From positions 2,041,501 through 2,105,500 of the forward strand of contig JAZARR010000069.1 of assembly GCA_037389465.1 (NCBI GenBank): a stretch of 64,000 bases of DNA, in the 5' to 3' direction. Under the pieces are notes generated by a model. The model worked only from the letters and a program-made list of their open reading frames with translations. It made no database searches and had not been told where the DNA came from. The stretch is from Baylisascaris procyonis (Eukaryota > Nematoda > Chromadorea > Rhabditida > Ascarididae). Each line of letters begins with the position of its first letter. Position 1 is the first letter of the stretch. This document shows positions 1-12,400 of this stretch, piece after piece. A program made the position numbers and the translations under genes.

Positions 1-131
1 GGTGCTATCCTCTTCGTCTCCTTATAATATTGAGCTCACTTTCACTACCTAATATAAACTTCTTAGTTATCTGTTGTCTCGTACAATATTACTATCAATG
101 CTATTTCTCGAACAAAGTCGTACCGATCTGC

Positions 132-211
<80 letters not shown>

Positions 212-3200
212 CTGAATAAGAGACGTATATCCGAAAAATGCGTTCTAGTTGGAACCGCAAGTGAGGCAAGGACACGCTTAACCGAGTTTTAAAGGCGAAC
301 CCACTAATAGACGACAGATGAGAATGTAACCGAACGCGGGATACGGCACTCAATTGGCAAGTGTTGCGTGCACGTATACAACGGCATGGGTTGGTCACCC
401 GTGGTCGATGTGTCGCCAGTGGGGAAACATTCTTGCCGTCCAAATAGTCGCCGAGTGCACGCTCATCGTCCTGTCACCACTGTATGCGGTGCCTGTCGAC
501 GCGGCCACTTCTTATTCGATGCACCTCGCACCCTCACGCAAGCGACATTCCTCGAAACGAGATCGGCTCTTCCTCTCACTGCTCTTTCTAGAACTCTCAG
601 ACTCTTTTCCTTCGTTGTCCATAATTCACTCAAATATTGTGATCCACTCAAACTGCAATTATTGTTGTTGACTGCGATGTGATGTGCATTCGTGGGTTTT
701 TTTATTTACTTGCGCTGGCCTTCTGCACCGATTGGTGTTAAGTAACATTCAGAATGCTTTTTGGTGACGACTGCCACAGCTTACCGATTGTCTATTTATA
801 CCGTGCTGCATCATTCATAAGTACAAGTGCTTAGGCCACTATCCCATCTGCCCTTGGTTCATTCTCTTGCATTCAAGGCTTTTTTATTGCTCGCTCTTGC
901 GATGCCATTATCTATCGTCGTCTACATAATTAAATAAAGCTAACAGGCGTTTGCAAACGCAATTTAAGCTAGATTTTAACGTAAATTTCGAACGGTCAGA
1001 CGTCGAAGTGGAATGGGTTTCATTGCTACAACGATCTGTAGCGATATGGCACTATGATATACGTATATGACTCTGTCGATTACCATTTCCTTCTCTCAGG
1101 TATATTATCTGTAGATTAACATGTTAAACTCAATGAAGAAGCATTTTACTATACCCTCCCTCCTTTTTGCGCTCCAAGATGCGTTTCACATTAAAATGTC
1201 GTCACCCTTCACCATGCCTCGTGACAATGGCACGAAGCGCAACATCTCCATCTGGCAAACTGTGCGAATTGTCACATTGCTCATGAGAAGCACTCAAGCT
1301 CATTGCTTGACATCTTTAGATCATTCATTCCAAACATCGACCATTTTCCTCCCAAACGCTCTGTTCCAAACGTTTCATTGCTGCTGTAAGGCTGGTTTCT
1401 TTTGTTGCATTCGAGCTCTTATACACTGATGCCTAATGAAGTGATATAATCAAGAGATTTTTGTTTTATGCATTCAGTTGATTTCGCAAGTTTTGATTTC
1501 AATCGCCCTTTTTTATTTCATCAAGGATGCACACCTGCTAAGGAACCTGTGCTGAACATTAACGTTGACGAATTCAAATGCGTAAAACGTTGCGTTGCGC
1601 ATTGTTCAGTACAAAATAGCGCCAAAAATGCGCTTATTTCAGCCGACTGTAAGTTCGTCGTTGTATAGCAATGAACGAAGCTATATGGAGGTGTTGCTAA
1701 AGTAAGGCTGCCAATCTGACCAGTACGTGGCAGCGCAATATCCTCTAAAACTTCTTCCTCTAGTGCTTCTCCTGAACATTTGAAGCACTAGGTTGCTCAA
1801 AGCATTCTTTTTGCCACTGTTTTCGTAGTTATGAGATTTGTTTTTACTGGTGTCCCTTCATCGGACTGTTTATCCCTTGCAGACTCGCAAATAACGAGGC
1901 GGGTGCTTCAGAGACCGGTACTTAGGAATGCAGCCACATTTGTCGAACGGCATCGCCAATCTCTATCAGCGTATGCGCTGTAGGGCACGCAATGGAAAGG
2001 GGATTGAAGATTTCAAAAAATGTGCTTTTTTTTTTCATCGCCAATCTCGACGGGCATTTCTGTATTTGGTCGATAGCAGTGAACAACTACGCAGTTCTCT
2101 TTCTATGCATAAAATATATAACATTGTCTAAGAAATCCCTTTTCAGCGCTCTTTTTTAAAAGATTTCCATCGGTAACTTCCTTTTTCTTCATATAAGTCC
2201 TCCATCCTCAGCAATACGTGCAAATCATTTCCATTTCAGATTGAACTAAAAAAATCAGACTTATTTGGTCACAGCCTAGGAAATATGATAACTTAAAGAT
2301 TAAAATCTACGTACAGAATTGTGATTAAGCAGTTACAACATGAAACATTCATCAGGAATGTATAGCATTTGCATCAATCATGTCGCTTCTCCTTAATTCA
2401 TTCCGCTTATATCAAATAGTTTATTGCTCACCATATCCATTAATGTAAAGCAGTTTCTGAATTATTATTCCCTCCAATTACAAATATTTCTATCGCACGA
2501 GTGGTAACCTCACAGTTTGCATAGAAAACGGGGCTTCATTTTCGAGCTTCATTCGGCGTTCCGTTTCCTCACTCTTTTATTGATTAGCCTGCATTTTAAT
2601 TATTTGTATAATGCAGTAAGAAGTTGGCAGTTATAAGTGATTGGATGCTTTCTGCATCCTTCAAGATTCCATCTAAATTCATTTAAAGCCATTTTTCAAG
2701 GCGTACTTATTCGTGAAACATTTGATTATTTCCATGTTCGGCTTACGTTCAGCTGTTGTGTTTTGCATATTTAACATATGCTTCGTTTTGCTGCTAATTT
2801 TATAAAAAATTTGATACGTAATCGATGTAAGTTTTTGCTCTACACGTAGACCTTGAAAATGTGCTTGCCTAATCCCGTTCTAATTTTTACCTCAACTTTT
2901 GCTTTTTTTTAGCATATATCCTTGTGTTCCACCTCTAGAGGAATTAGCTAAAAAGTGGAAAAAATGCCAAAAATGAGGTCAGGAATTCCTCGAAGTATAT
3001 CTGTTCAAAGAAACGTTAAAGATAACCATAGATTTCACATCACTCTGGTGACGGTCGTAAACAGTGGCATTCCACTTGCAGTTGTTGTGCTGAAACTTGA
3101 AACCCACTGCAAACAAACATGGGTAACTTTTCATTACCCATTTGTGCTTCTCACAGTCTCATGATTCTTAACATACTTTATGTTGAAGGGAATTCATGTG

Positions 3201-6200
3201 GTTCGTTAAAAGGAGAAACCTGTTGATCCTGAGAAACACGTAGTCAATTTAATTGATCGTTGGTCAAACCGTATCGAAAACAGCAGAGACTAGAGGATTT
3301 CAACAGTGTGTTCAAGACTACATAAGTTAAGAGCTCTACTCTTGACAAATACTAAAGATGGAAGAGTCCATTCATTCGCGACCCTTCAACGAGGAGGTAG
3401 GGCGCTAAAACGCCCGCACAATATTTCTACAATAGCCTTAAGTCAATGCATAGAGTTTGCGAACTCATTTGAAGCGGTGCATTTTGGCAGCCCTCTGAAC
3501 ATGCACAATTTCTTGGGTTTTTTATCTGTGCCCCACCATTAAGCATGTAATTGTTGCAGATTACACCCGCCCCTATTTTATGATTTCAGATTGCTGCGAA
3601 TGACACAACCTTCTCCTCGCTTTCTCCTTACAGCCCTCCTCCTTTGTTCCGACTCTGTGCCATCCTGATCTGAAATGACCAGCAAGGCCCACCCCGTGTA
3701 ATGCTCTCTGGTATAAAAGCCTTATTGAGATAGACGCGTTCTCTCGGGAATATGCGATCGCGTCAGATATTTCACACATTGATTATCCTTGCCACAATAT
3801 TTCAAGCGCCACGGCTTTTGTTCTGTCCGCGAAATATGGAAGCATTGATCACCTATGATACAATCAGTGGTGTTTGTCCGAAATTTCGAAATTTTGGTTG
3901 ATAGTCAAATGAGCATAGTTCCTCAAAAAATTGGTTGGTGAGCCGTTCCGAATAGTGTGATGACAACCTTCCGTTATCTTTGCTTTTTTAGACATTTCAT
4001 AGCAGTTATATCTTGCTAATATCTACGAGATGCTGTTCTTTTGCTGCTTAGAGTTTCATATGAACTGATCTGGGTGAGCAATAATAATTGACGGAAGTCA
4101 AGGTAAACAAGATTTTCACATCACTCAGGATGCTGCTATTGAAAGGAAAACAGTCCAGGCGCAAATAGATTTCAAAACTCAGAGTAGGTAATTGGAAACT
4201 TGATGGTTTTAAGTGAAAGAGGGGAGAATATGCTTAAGGAAGCGCGTATTGCGAGAGTACTATAGAAAGAAGAGCTTAAGTGCTTGCCACCTATGTTAAT
4301 AGCCCTGGAGAGGAACGAGAGAAGACGCAGAAGCGAGAATCTCGGATGAGCCTGGGCGATTTTAGGATGAACTACCCCTCATAGGATTTATATCCTATTA
4401 GAAGAGAAAACAACAAGCGCCAGGTAGTTGTTTAGGTGCAGTATTCTGGAGAAGGGACTGGGAGCATGTCCTCAGAAACGAACAGATGAACGTAAATGGT
4501 TATGAAGGGTGCGAAGACTGGCAGACGGCTAGCTGAGCAGAGCGTCGAAATTTTGACAGCACGACACTGAAGGGCACGAAAGGAGCCACATCAGAAATGA
4601 GATGCCAGCGGAGAAAGGCATACATTGTCCGGAGATCAGTGTTACGGTCATCCGTGGAATTGAGTGGGATTAGGGTTGATGGATTGCCGCAGTATGTGCA
4701 CCTGGCGACGGTCATCCTTGGCAAAGGCGCTCTTCACACGACGGCCTTTCGTCGAAGAGAGTTCATGAGGACGCCTCTTGCCAAGTGCGCATCCTATATA
4801 TGCTTGAGACGCTGACCGCATCGTCGATAGTCTTGTTTTTACGGGCTCTATCTAACTCGTCAACGTTCACCCAACTTTTGGCTCACCTATCTTGGCACAT
4901 ACCAAATGTTGAATGTTTAGGTAGCCATTCCTTCTGCGAACGCATCCTCATTCTTTCTTCCTTTCTTTCTTTCCACCTTCCCCACCTCTCCTCCACAAAT
5001 AAAGTTCCTGTTCTAATGACGGCTTTGAAGCTTTCGTGTTCCACTTCACTCGTATAAAGTAGGCCCTTTCTCGCTGCTGAGAAATAAGTGTGAATTTATT
5101 ACAGAAGGCATGTATGGGTTCAGTTTAGGAAATGCTAGTTCAAGTTATTCTAACTAGAGTCGGAAATTATTCACAGTGATCTCAACTACGATACTTATTC
5201 TCACAAATTTCTTTGGAATCGCGGCGAATGTTACTCTTCATGAGAACACATTCGCCCAATGTAAAGATCGTCCACTGTCAAAATCGATGCCTAAAAATTT
5301 ATTACGCGGTCGTTAATCATCTGAAAATTCATTCACTTGTTGAGCTCCTCTTCGCCGATAAATGTGCGCATCTGCATCTCCATCATTCATAACGTCCTTC
5401 AATGTAGAATTAGTCGTTCGGCATGATTTGAAACCTAAACTGTTTTTCAATTTCGCACAGCAACATTTTTCTCCCACTGAAACGTCCCGAAAACAGCTAT
5501 CCCTTCATCTCTGAATAGCTGAAAAAGTTGTAATTGCGAACCTTTGATCATTTGATATGTGCGTTGTTTGCTGCTATAAACAAACGATCCTTGAAAAATA
5601 AACACATTTATGTTTGTTGCAGTTATCTTTATGCGTTATAGAGGTCCTTAATGTATGTTATACATAACTTTATTGGATGTTTCACTTATTATTAACTCAA
5701 TGTTCTTTGTTGTTTCATCACCATTTGTTTGCAATAATGAAGCAGTGAGAGCCTGTTCATACGGCATCTAATAATACATGAAAGGAATGAGCAATTTTTC
5801 CTACGAAGTACTTTTCGTCAGACACACGGGTGATCCACTACAAGTTAATGTGATCAGCAACCATCTTGTTGAGCAGAGGACTTGCAATATTTACGCTGGA
5901 AATCTGCGTGAAAACCTTCAATGCAACAATTGCCCTCATGAAGCGGTTATGCAATTCAACATCTGAATATCGCACATTTATTTGTGCCACATGTTGCTTC
6001 ACAGGTTGCGCAAACGAAACTCTCCCACTGTTTTATTATTGTTGCCATGCCTCGTTTCGTCACCAAGAACCTGCTAGAAAGGTTCTAATGGATTACTTTC
6101 CCTCATTAAACGTAAATCCGATTCAACAACAATTTACTGCACTTTTATTAGGGTTTGCACTTCACTTATATGGTTTGCACTTCATCCGCTATTGCTATGA

Positions 6201-6420
6201 TTGTAAAAGCTCTTGAATCTATGTTCAGATTGGTGGCGAATGATGTCAAGCAAAAACGGCATCGCTACCTTGGCATCTGAAGAAAGCGGGTGGGGAAGAT
6301 TGGTCGGCTGTCGCGATCAAAGCTTAGAAAGTCTTGAATATCAAATTTAATTTTACAGAGTGTGTTGTTTCTTCGGAATTCGCGTTTCCGTGGTTGTGCT
6401 GCTTGAAACATTGTTGGCCA
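1..6420. other. Upstream region with no recognisable gene
   Basis: Holds the (AT)n array at 133-208 and several short open frames (for example 354-671, 1121-1429, 4597-4815, 5866-6216). None shows a recognisable domain, a convincing exon chain or similarity that I can name. It may include the promoter of the Knickkopf-like gene, but no core element can be assigned. Confidence 0.6.
133..208. repeat. (AT)n microsatellite, 38 units
   Basis: Uninterrupted TA dinucleotides over 76 bases. The IYIYIY open frames across it on both strands are artefacts of the repeat. Confidence 0.98.
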
Positions 6421-6444
6421 TTTTTGCAGGTCGAAGGCTCGAAC
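6421..6444 (+). promoter_or_regulatory. Probable spliced-leader trans-splice acceptor of the Knickkopf-like gene
   Basis: A TTTTTGCAG acceptor ends at 6429, only 15 bases before the ATG at 6445. No in-frame coding exon is visible upstream. In nematodes this arrangement usually marks the site where a spliced leader is joined. A cis-spliced 5' UTR exon is the alternative. Confidence 0.5.
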
Positions 6445-6487
6445 ATGATGCTTGCTTTCGGATTACTGCTGTTGGCTTTTCTCGCAG
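6445..6487 (+). CDS. Exon 1: signal peptide
   Basis: Encodes MMLAFGLLLLAFLA followed by one base. It is a short hydrophobic run with no charged residue, as expected for a secretion signal. The donor is CAG|GTGAAC, phase 1. The first of two adjacent ATGs is taken as the start. Confidence 0.8.
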
Positions 6488-9400
6488 GTGAACCTCAATG
6501 TTCCTTTATGTAGAGAATGTTTCTTTCTGAGTTATCCTGTGCTTGTGCAGCTCAAAATAGCTAAGTCTATTTAACAATGCATCAGGATTCATAACAATGA
6601 AACCCAACAATTTCCTCAGCAAGCAGTTGCTGAATGTTTTCTTGGACGAGAGTAGAGAACAACTGAGGGAAGTATGATTATCATTCGGCTCACCCAAGGC
6701 TTATTTGGGCGTTTGAGAATATTTTTACGTCATTTTCTAGTAGGCAATTATAAATGTTGTAGGCAGCTATGCGTCCCGTGCACTTCAAGCACGCATTTAG
6801 TCAAGTCTGACATCGACAGCATTTAACGAGTAAATGATACCAGCATATGAGCACTCCTTTGCGATCATTTTCGGCCCAATCGACTACAAGTGCCGCTTAA
6901 AAAAAGAAACTTTGTAATTATTCTGTATAAGTGATGGGTGTGCAAGATTGGCTGCAATCCTGATGCCAACTTGTCCATTATCAACTTCAGTATTCTTCTT
7001 ATATTTTGCTTTCCTTGATAAGAAAATATTAATCAATTGAGACAAAAAAAGGTAACGAGGGACGATCAAGGGTACGGTCAAACAATAAAACGCAGGGCCA
7101 TGCTGACACCAGATGTCGATTTCGACGCATCAGCGGTTTTCTCATCCCTTTTTGGCGAAGGAGGAAGAAAGCGTTCAGCAATTCGCCGAAGGGAATCCTC
7201 AGGAATGTGTAATAAAATATTCCAACCATAACGTTTGTCGGCCATCAGAACGCACATTACTTGACAATCAGAAACGGTTGTTGAGCGATCGCTGGTTACA
7301 AGATCTCTGAAGACTTTTGGTATTCAATTTTGAGGCTTACCACATTTTGATTTCAGGACCTCGAGCGCAGTTGAATTCAACAATAAATTCTTACGATGCC
7401 GACTATGGAGTATTTATTGGTGAATTGCCAGACCCGTCTGGCGGCGATGTAAAGGGACGAGTTTACGTCATTAATGAAACAGCACTGCAAATCGCCAATT
7501 TCAGCTACAATGGCAAAGCGCCAGGTAATTTCATGTAGTGATTCTCAATTGCATATTCTTAATTGGATGTTATAAGCAAACTAGTGGGAACATTAAACAG
7601 TTCCACAATATATTTATATAATAAATTTTACGCCTGAACTACGTTTCTTTGAGAACTATAAATACGCCTGAAATGAATTTTAGTGTCAAGGCGTTTCTTT
7701 GAAAAACTACATTTTGCCAACAGCGTGTGCGTTTCCTTCATTCATTCATATGTTTATCTGTCGGCATACAATAACTCGGATGTTTATCCGTCGGCAAACA
7801 ATACCTCGAGAAACAATCCCGCACCTGTTGATTCTTTCTTATTTGCAACCCTGAATATCGCAGCTATGAATTGGTCAGAGATGCCTGTACTCTTTGGACG
7901 AAACTACTTGTACTCCCAATCCCTCTTCATCAAGCAATATGTTTTTGCGATGCATCTGTGGCCGCAGGTGGGAGCACTCCCGGCACATTAGTTTGCAACC
8001 AACTGTAGTTCCTATAGTGACATAATAAAATTTCGCTGGATCGCAACCGATGTTTGTCCTGCAGGCTTTTCTAACTTGACTCCAAGCGGAATAATAGGCA
8101 GGCACTACAGAGAGGCGATAAGTCACTGGTTTGATCCGGTCAGCAGTTTTTTTAAAAGTGCAGTCCCTCATTTGTGTCAAGGGCAAACAGCTGATTTGAC
8201 CTGTTAATTAGTTCCTTTTTTCTTTGTAGTGGAAAGGTAACACAGTAAAGGTTAAAAAGCAGTATGCATTATGCTAGAGCAAAGCAGTATCAGAAGCTTA
8301 AAACCGTGCTGTATGTAGCCCGTCGCATGTTCTTAGTCACGAAAAATATCAAAACAATATGCATGCATTTCTGTGAATTTCCCTCCATAGTAGCGTCGCT
8401 TTGGGTGAAAGAGGAAACATTTCTGTATTGTTTTCTCTCTTAATTTGTTTTCTCTTCAAAATTGGCCTACTAATCATCCGTGCGGCAATAATTTCACCTG
8501 TACATTCTTGTACACAACAAAAAATGCCCAAACGAAACTTGCTGTCTTATTTCACGCAACTCAAATTTCACAGGAGAACGTCCTACACAGCTGTATCCAT
8601 TCTCGAACGAAAAGGTGACCTTTTTCTCATTCCGAAGAGTAAATTTCTTTGAGGAGCTACTCATTTATTTGGAGAGAAGGGCAGCGGGACGCTGGTGGGA
8701 AACTCTGCTGTTGCATTTAACATTTGACGAGGGATATGTTGTGTTCAGATATACAAACCTACTATATTCCATGTTCTGCGTTCAGCTTCAAAATGCCATT
8801 ATAAGAATGCAGTTAGCAAGCGTGGCGATTGACTGTGCAAAACGTATCGTATTAGTTTAGCCATGAAATTTTCCTTTCGACCAGTGCAAATATGATCTTA
8901 TCAGCTAACTGAGATGCTTTTCAGTTTGCAGTGATTATTTGTGTCATGAAGATTGTGATTTTTACGAATACAGATAGGGGTAAATGGTTTAGACAATCAC
9001 TTTGTAGGGAGCGAATGGGGGATGAGGGCGTTTCCTTCAGCAGCGCAACCACTGACACACAGGTACGAAGAAACCTACTAAGATATTTCGAGAGATATTT
9101 GCACAGTAAAGCACCAACTGTATTAGCATTAGCGCAGGAATCAAGCTTGAACTGCCAGCAACTACCGATTCGGCTGCTACGATAGATTTGCATAAACAGG
9201 CGCCACATAAAGTCGTTATTTGATCAGTCACAACCATTTACTACTCGTCGCATTTTGCTGATCAGTGTTATGAAAGGTCACTGGGTGATAAAGCAGCATT
9301 CCGCTGCAAAGTAGCGGCTCGTGGGTAAGAACGCTGAGGAAAGGGAAAAGATGATGGTTCTGCTACTTGGTATCTAAGTTACTGCCCATGACGCTTTCGC

Positions 9401-12400
9401 ACACACATGAGGTTGACTGCCTTCACCGGACTTTGTTTATACAAAAGTCCATTAACGAATTAATATACTTAAGCAATGGCGCCCCCAATGTATACATTTG
9501 ATGTGCATGCGCTTGCGTATTTCTGTACCAAAAGGTGGGCCCATACGCACATTTCCTCGCTAAATTCAACATAAGAAGTAGGAAATGGTAAAATTCTATG
9601 AACTTGAGTACCGGAGCTCAGTCCCTGGATGTTTTTTCTTTGCCTGGTTTTGGTTTTGCTCCCACAAAATTGGGTGTTCCTTCATATTTTTTTTCGGTTG
9701 ATTCATTATACAAGAAGCTAACAGGCACTCAAAGCACTTTAACACCTGTTTTAACAGCTCAGAAAATGTGCATCTTCTGGCGTTTTAGGTTCCATCTAAG
9801 AGGCGACCAAAAAGCGTTATGCGTAAACGCTTCTGAAGACTTTCCGATATCTTTTACTTGGAGTAGGTCTTCAAAAAATCTACTTCTGTAGAAAATACGC
9901 GGCTTTATATACAAAATCCGGAAGTGGTGTGGACTGGTATGGACTGATAGAAAATGGGCTTACATTTGCAGCATGCCTGCATATCTGTTAAAGGCGTGGA
10001 ATTTAATTATGGTTGAATTATTTCAAAGCATCAATCTCAAACAGTTGCATGCCGATGTAGGATCGAACAAAAATGGCGAAGATAGATATGCTTTATAAAC
10101 TTAGCTGCGAAAATATTGTATGGCAGCTCTCAAGCTCTTACCTTCCATATCTCACTGTAAGCAGCGTTGCCTTTCAAGGCATTACTTCTAAGAATGTGCA
10201 GCATTAAACTTCGATACGAGCTATTAATGTTAATGAGGACGGGCGCCTCCCTTAAGATTATCCTCATTGCGATGTGCTTTAAGTGCTTAGTTACTCCTTA
10301 CCGATAACATCACCAAAGTTATAGTTCGAATATGAAGAGACACTCTTACTTTCCCAGCCGCGCAAATACTCAAGCCTTGAGTGCATTCAATGATCGATAG
10401 AGCATTCATAGAACCACAAATGAAGGTTGCATTGTTTGACGAAGTAAGTAGCGATAGGTGATGTGCGACATCGTCGAGTAAACAGGGAAAGGATAATGCG
10501 CGAATATGGCGGTCAAGTGGTACACTATATGTCATCTTCCTCACTTATTCGTACCTTTCGTTGGCTTTCTAAGCCTTCATTCCACATTAAGCAATACATT
10601 CCTCTAAATTTAAGAAAAAGATTATCAAAAACGCTATTCATCTTGCCATCGATCGCTCATAGCTTTCGCTTTTTACCTCAATTTGTGGCCACAGCAATTT
10701 TTTAAAGAAAAAAGAAATTATTGCGTGAAGGAGCGGATTCTTTTCGTTATTCAAAAAACATTCATAACAACCCTCCCAGGCAATCCTCATGTCACTTCAC
10801 TATTATCTTTATCGGCATTTCAATTTCCCATGAAGATTTAAATACTGAAATAATCTATTGCTCATTTATTTAAAAGAAAAAAAAACGCATTAACCGAATG
10901 ACCATTCATAGCAGTCATTAAGGAAGCAGCGATGATTGATTTGCTAAAGGAGGTTTGCAATATTTGCGCAGTTGTGAAGTGAGATGCGCCGTTTGGGTGA
11001 CCCAAGCACTCAATGTAAACAAAAGGCATGGAGTGGCCTTGTTGTGGGTCCTTTCGCAATGCGAACCATGTGTCTACGAGCGCCGGGTATTGGGGGCCCG
11101 AAAATACACGGGCATTTTGCTGTTGTTGCAGTTTTCCCGTTCTTATACTAGTCCTCTGTGCTTGGATTCGAAATGGGAAAATACTGCAGAGATGTTAGGC
11201 GGAATCTTTGGCCTGAGGGAAAGGGGTGGGGGGAAAGAAGAGGATGGACGGACTGCAGTGTAAGAACTCTTCACCCACGAAGCCTAAGTGGGAAAGGAAT
11301 GTGCAAGCATTTGATGAACTCCTTTTCCAAATGTAGGCGTCGAGATAAGATTGAATAGAGCGTTTTAGCGACGTCTAATTTTGCTGCAGGCAAAAAAGAG
11401 TGCACATTTTGCAGATCTCCATTTCTGGCTCGATCGAAGCGAAGTGCCAACGAAGGACGGTCTCAAAATTCCTTCTTTTGAATTCGGGTTTGTGATGAAC
11501 ATATTTCTATGATGACATGCCACATTATTGAGAGTATGACGCTCTAAAGTGCCTCACTTCAGAGTGCGTCATAGTAATGCTTGGAAGAGTAACATTGTAC
11601 TACTCTAACTAGCAGATATTGTCAGTTCAAAAGGCTGCAGTGTAAGGAGAAGTGGTGACGATTTTATTAACTCACGGCTGACTATCGGCAGTGTTCATTC
11701 GCTGGTCGTCATTATTGTTATTGTTTCAGAACATCTCAGTGCTGAACGCTTTAAAGGTGCGTTCCGGACTTTTGCTTTCCTAAGTGCCAAAAGATATCGT
11801 TCGCTGCAGCGTGCTGTGGCCTCGTGTCATTTCACAACATTTGTTATCTTCTGTCTTGCTTTCTTTCCTTCACACCACGCTGTCCTTATCTTATCTTTTT
11901 TGCTTGTCTTGCCCATCAGGGTCAAGGAAACGTAAGGTTGAGAAACCACGCAACGAGTCATCATCCAACACTGAAATTGCGTTGGGAAGCCATTAGACAA
12001 GGAGCTTGTTCTGTGGTCTGCCACAAAAGAACGGATCATTGAAAGGATAGCCCAGTTGAGACATTGTAATCATCTGAATCATTTGCGCACTTGAGATGTC
12101 GAGGAGGAATTGCGAAACCCACTCGATCAATCCTTCCTCTCTGAGAAGAGAACTTCGCGCCGTAATTCGTTCTAACCGTTATCTGGCTATCGCCAAACCC
12201 TGCTAAAGCACACAACCCTTAACTCATATGACCACAACGGCAATATTTTATAGTCCATGAAGTTTTTCGGAACTCCGAGATAATTCTTCGGAGAAAAGAC
12301 TTACTATGAGATGGCACTAAATATTTTCTTCATAACTTCGAATGCTTCCAGGCCACGATTATTCGTGGAGCGCAACAGTCCAAGTAGATATGTATTTTAA

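Noticed and set aside
63..443. Open frames with long IYIYIY runs on both strands
   Set aside because: They are translations of the (AT)n array at 133-208. The same holds for the frames over 48391-48479.
4500..4815. Overlapping frames on both strands, considered as a retroelement fragment
   Set aside because: No reverse transcriptase or other motif is recognisable in either strand.
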